Origin: Chamaecrista fasciculata
Taxonomy: Eukaryota > Streptophyta > Magnoliopsida > Fabales > Fabaceae
Length of the DNA: 64,000 nucleotides
Assembly: GCA_003254925.1 (NCBI GenBank)
Contig: QANZ01008051.1
Span: 103,650 to 167,649 of the forward strand
Direction of reading: 5' to 3'
Shown: one piece after another, positions 61,180 to 64,000 of the stretch
Position numbering within the stretch: position 1 is the first letter of the stretch
Layout: the number at the start of each line of letters is the position of its first letter
The notes under the pieces: generated by a model
Database searches by the model: none
The model's input: the letters and a program-made list of their open reading frames with translations, nothing else
What the model was told of the DNA's origin: nothing
Made by a program: the position numbers and the translations under genes

Positions 61180-62465
61180 GGCCAAAGTGCGAATTTGGTC
61201 CTGTAACTTTACTCAAGTTCCCAAATCAGTCCTATAACTTTTTTTGTCTCGAATTTGGTCCTGTAACTTTGCTCAAGTTCCCAAATCAGTCCTATATCTT
61301 TTTTTGTCTCGAATTTGGTCCTGTATCTTTGCTCTAGGTCCCAAATCAGTCCTATATCTTTTTTTTGTCTTAGTTTTGGTCCCATATGTTTTGAAAACCT
61401 CCCACCGTTAGTCCTCCGTCTATTTTAAATTACAGTTTAATCCTGAAAACCTCAAGACCCTTTCATTTTAGTCCCTGACTATCAAAACAAAAGTGAAAGA
61501 GCATCCTTGAAGATTCTCAAACCTTACATCTTGGTCTCTAATCCATGAATTCTTCATGAAATGGAATATAAATGCAAAAAAAAAACACAAATTAAAAGCA
61601 AATGACAGAGGGACCAAAACTGAAAACGCAGAAAATTTAAACCCATTGGAAAACATAAGGAAATCGTCGAGAAACTCAAAAACTCATCCAAAATCCCCAA
61701 TTCTTACTGAAATCTCACTCAAGTAATCGCCCTCAAATGCTTTAAGAAAGAATTTTCGAAAATCCAAACTTTTGAGGAAGGAGGTGATAGAAGATTCTCT
61801 TACATTTGGTGATTCTGAGAGAGAAGTTTTGAAATCCCTTACATTTCTTCTATCACCTCCCTTCTCAAAAGTTTGGATTTTTTAAAGCATTTGAGGACGA
61901 TTATTTGAGTGAGATTTCAGTAAGAATTGATATTTTTGGATAAGTTCTTGAGTTTCTCGGCGATTTTTGTACGTTTTCCGACGAGTTTGGGGCATTTTTC
62001 GGTGGGTTTTAAATTTTCTGCATTTTCAGTTTTGGTCCCTCTGTCATTTGCTTTAATTTGTGTTGTTTTCGCATTTATATTTCCTTTCATGAAAAATTCA
62101 TGGATTAGAGACCAAGATATAAGGTTTAAAAATCTTCAGGGATGCTCTTTCACTTTCATTTTGATAGTCCGGGACTAAAGTGAAAGGGACTTGAAGTTTT
62201 CAGGACTAAACTGTAATTTAAAATAGACGGAGGACTAACGGTGAGAGGTTTTCAAAACATATGGGACCAAAACTGAGACAAAAAAAGATATAGGACTGAT
62301 ATGGGACCTAGAGTAAAGATATAGGACCAAATTCGAGACAAAAAAAGCTATAGGACTGATTTGGGAACTTGAGCAAAGTTACAGGACCAAATTCGAGACA
62401 AAAAAACTTATAGGACTGATTTGGGAACATGAGCAAAGTTATAGGACCAAATTCGCACTTTGGCC
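61180..62465. mobile_element. Inner Mutator-like fold-back, 1286 bp, inside the hAT-type element
   Basis: The ends GGCCAAAGTGCGAATTTGG and the inverse ending AATTCGCACTTTGGCC are flanked exactly by TTTAACTTA (61171-61179, 62466-62474). The arms pair for about 600 bases nearly to the centre (around 61800). It is the second copy of the 34054-35210 family. The frame present in both arms (61656-61468 minus, 61927-62178 plus) encodes the same peptide type (VLVPLSFA, NLQGCSFTF). Confidence 0.85.
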
Positions 62466-62474
62466 TTTAACTTA

Positions 62475-63200
62475 ATATTATATATATTTATATTAAATAC
62501 AAAAATATCTAACCTAATCCTCACTTCACTTATTCGAACCCTAAGTCCTCACTTCAACTCAGCCGCATCAAACTTCCTCCCTTCTTCACTTCACGTTTGC
62601 TCCTCCGTCAGTTCGCTCGTCGTCGGCTTCACTCCTCCGTCAGCTCGTCACCTGCTCGTCGTCTTCGTCGAATCGTCGGCTTCATCTTCATCCTTTCTCA
62701 TCGTCTTCGTCGGCTTCATCTCCGTCATCGTCTTCGACTTCGTGCCGGCGTTCTGACCGAACGTTTCCGTCGAGGCGAGAAGAGCCTTGGTCGCTGTCGC
62801 TGGGATCGGAGAGACCCCGAAAAGTCGCCGCCGTCGCTGAGATTTGGGTCCCGATAACGTAGTCGTCGGCTGATGGACCTCCGAGGTTGAAGCGCGTCTT
62901 CTTCTGTCATACAATTCGACGAGAACTCGCCGGCACTCGCGTACACGCGCCGTCACGCGCGGTGTCGTGCGTCCGCTTTTGTTCACTTTATCTATCAATT
63001 CCCATTGCCGTTAATCCCTTCCAGAGATAGTGTGTCAGTTTGGGTAATAGTGTCTCACCATTGTTGTTGTCGTCGTTGTTCTGCTCATTGCCGCTTGTAT
63101 TAAGATTATGTTCAATATGAGTACTTGTGTGATGCTGTGTTGTTTTTTCTGATTTTTTTTAATTTCTGTATTTTTTATTTGCTAATTTTTATCTGAATAA
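62475..63200 (+). other. CpG-rich unique segment inside the hAT-type element
   Basis: This segment is far richer in CG dinucleotides than anything else in the window and is not mirrored elsewhere in the element. It looks like the 5' untranslated/first-exon region of a gene, either left from a full hAT element or captured from a host gene. Frames of 83-116 codons overlap on both strands, Ser/Arg-rich and with no known domain. Confidence 0.4.
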
Positions 63201-63540
63201 TTAATATAAAAACCGATGAACCGATCCAATCCAAACCGATTAAGGTCGGTTTGGATTGGTTCGGTTGGCTCAAAATGACTGGATTGATTGGATGACTTTG
63301 GTTGTCATCCAATTTGTTCGGTTCGGTTGAAAAATTTTATCCAAACCGATCCAAACCGAACTTTGAACACCCCTAGTCTAAAGAGCAGAGTACCAAAATG
63401 TCACTTCTGAAAGAACAGGGTACCAAAATGACATTTTTGAAAGAACAGGGTACCGAAGTGTCACTTTTGAAAGAACAGGGTACCAAAGCGGAATTAGTCT
63501 ATAAAACAGGGTACCAAAGTGGAATTTACCCTTGTTTATA

Positions 63541-63957
63541 TGTAAGTATGTAACATCGTTTTTTTGTCCAAATATGCAATATCCAACAATTCTATGTTCA
63601 TTGGTTTTACTGAGATGGGCCCTTAGCTGTGTGCATTAGGCCCATGAGGACCTTGTAAGCCTTTGGGCCCAACCCAAATTATTGCATGATCAGAGATGGG
63701 TTTTATATCATTATCGTTTATACTTTTGGTCACTAATGAAGTGAAATCGAATATTTGAAAAAGCTTGTATTGATTAATGAAATCTCACGTAGATTTGAAA
63801 GGTTATTACTTCTTACATATGTGATTTTACTCATATACTTTTTTTGTTGTTATAAGAAAATGAAAATAAAAAATATTATATAAAACACATTTATTCAACG
63901 TTTAAATCAATCAAATTTTGAAAACTTAAGAAAATATGATGAGAATGTAAACACTTA
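63541..63957. other. AT-rich spacer with GGCCC motifs
   Basis: The motifs GATGGGCCC, TAGGCCCATG and TTGGGCCCAACCC lie at 63613-63678. TGGGCC motifs are common in plant proximal promoters, but no gene start is visible inside the window. Confidence 0.4.
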
Positions 63958-64000
63958 GGGCCTGTTTGGCAGCTCCACATTCCAAACTCATCCCATTCTA
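63958..64000 (+). mobile_element. Possible left end of a MITE, running off the window
   Basis: GGGCCTGTTTGGCAGCTCC directly after TTA resembles the terminal inverted repeat of PIF/Harbinger-type MITEs, which duplicate TTA/TAA. The other end is outside the window. Confidence 0.35.

Larger units (their letters stand above)
60995..63375. mobile_element. hAT-type element inserted in the outer fold-back
   Basis: The ends TAGGGGTGTTCAGATCC and the inverse ending TTTGAACACCCCTA are flanked by the exact 8-mer GTCTAAAG (60987-60994, 63376-63383). An 8-bp duplication and TAGGG ends are hAT features. Both subterminal regions carry repeated 'ccaaaccgatcc'/'ggttcggtt' motifs, as transposase-binding regions often do. 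No transposase gene is present. The element holds a CpG-rich internal segment at about 62475-63000. Confidence 0.8.
60660..63531. mobile_element. Outer Mutator-like fold-back element, split by two nested insertions
   Basis: The ends GGGTAAATTCCACTTTAGTA and the inverse ending CAAAGTGGAATTTACCC are flanked exactly by TTGTTTATA (60651-60659 and 63532-63540). The arms are repeated 'gtaccctgttctttcaaaag' units, left arm 60660-60994 and right arm 63384-63531. The original element was about 480 bp before insertion. Confidence 0.85.

Noticed and set aside
62597..62998. Ser/Arg-rich frames on both strands as a novel protein
   Set aside because: Overlapping frames in CpG-rich DNA are expected by chance; no domain and located within a transposon.
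1..64000. CRISPR arrays, rRNA genes, intact tRNA genes, bacterial-type operons
   Set aside because: No regularly spaced direct repeats, rRNA-like blocks or complete cloverleaf found by eye; the window is plant nuclear DNA.

Overview
The window is nuclear genomic DNA of a flowering plant, most likely a eudicot. It is AT-rich, with small exons separated by AT-rich GT-AG introns, and several proteins match families known from Arabidopsis. The assembly is a draft: there is a 608-base N run at 22221-22828, a 26-base run at 40982-41007, a 4-base run at 57574-57577 and single N joins at 7401, 13011, 17035, 17197, 46307 and 47804. I could not fix the species.

Five protein-coding genes can be assembled exon by exon with consistent reading phase. 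(1) 526-6237, minus: RIF1-like telomere/replication-timing protein, 10 exons, about 1124 aa. (2) 26880-28892, plus: PTI1-like cytoplasmic kinase, 7 coding exons, 359 aa, with the catalytic HRD aspartate read as tyrosine. (3) 30361-32968, minus: membrane receptor-like kinase of the At2g42960/At3g59110 type, 7 coding exons, 506 aa, convergent with gene 2. (4) 48224-52016, plus: sugar-phosphate/phosphate translocator-like carrier of the At3g17430 type, 9 exons, 381 aa. (5) 53586-59199, minus: NPSN13-like Qb-SNARE, 10 exons, 269 aa, convergent with gene 4. The five do not form one pathway; they are ordinary housekeeping and signalling genes.

The two large gaps between genes (about 6.4-25.4 kb and 34-47 kb) and the right end (59.5-64 kb) are repeat-filled. 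The commonest items are palindromic fold-back elements whose ends can be placed by 9-bp target duplications (Mutator-like). There is also a family of five 160-180 bp Helitron-like elements (TC start, hairpin, CTAG end), a copia relic with a recognisable primer-binding site and gag fragment, a 5'-truncated LINE, a candidate LTR remnant, and hAT-type ends.

The most striking structure is at 60651-63540. A Mutator-like fold-back (9-bp duplication TTGTTTATA) is interrupted by a hAT-type element (8-bp duplication GTCTAAAG), which is interrupted by a second Mutator-like fold-back (9-bp duplication TTTAACTTA). No CRISPR, rRNA or convincing tRNA gene was seen. I found no previously undescribed multi-gene system; the leads most worth checking are the altered kinase, the E2F-type site at RIF1, and the fold-back and Helitron families.
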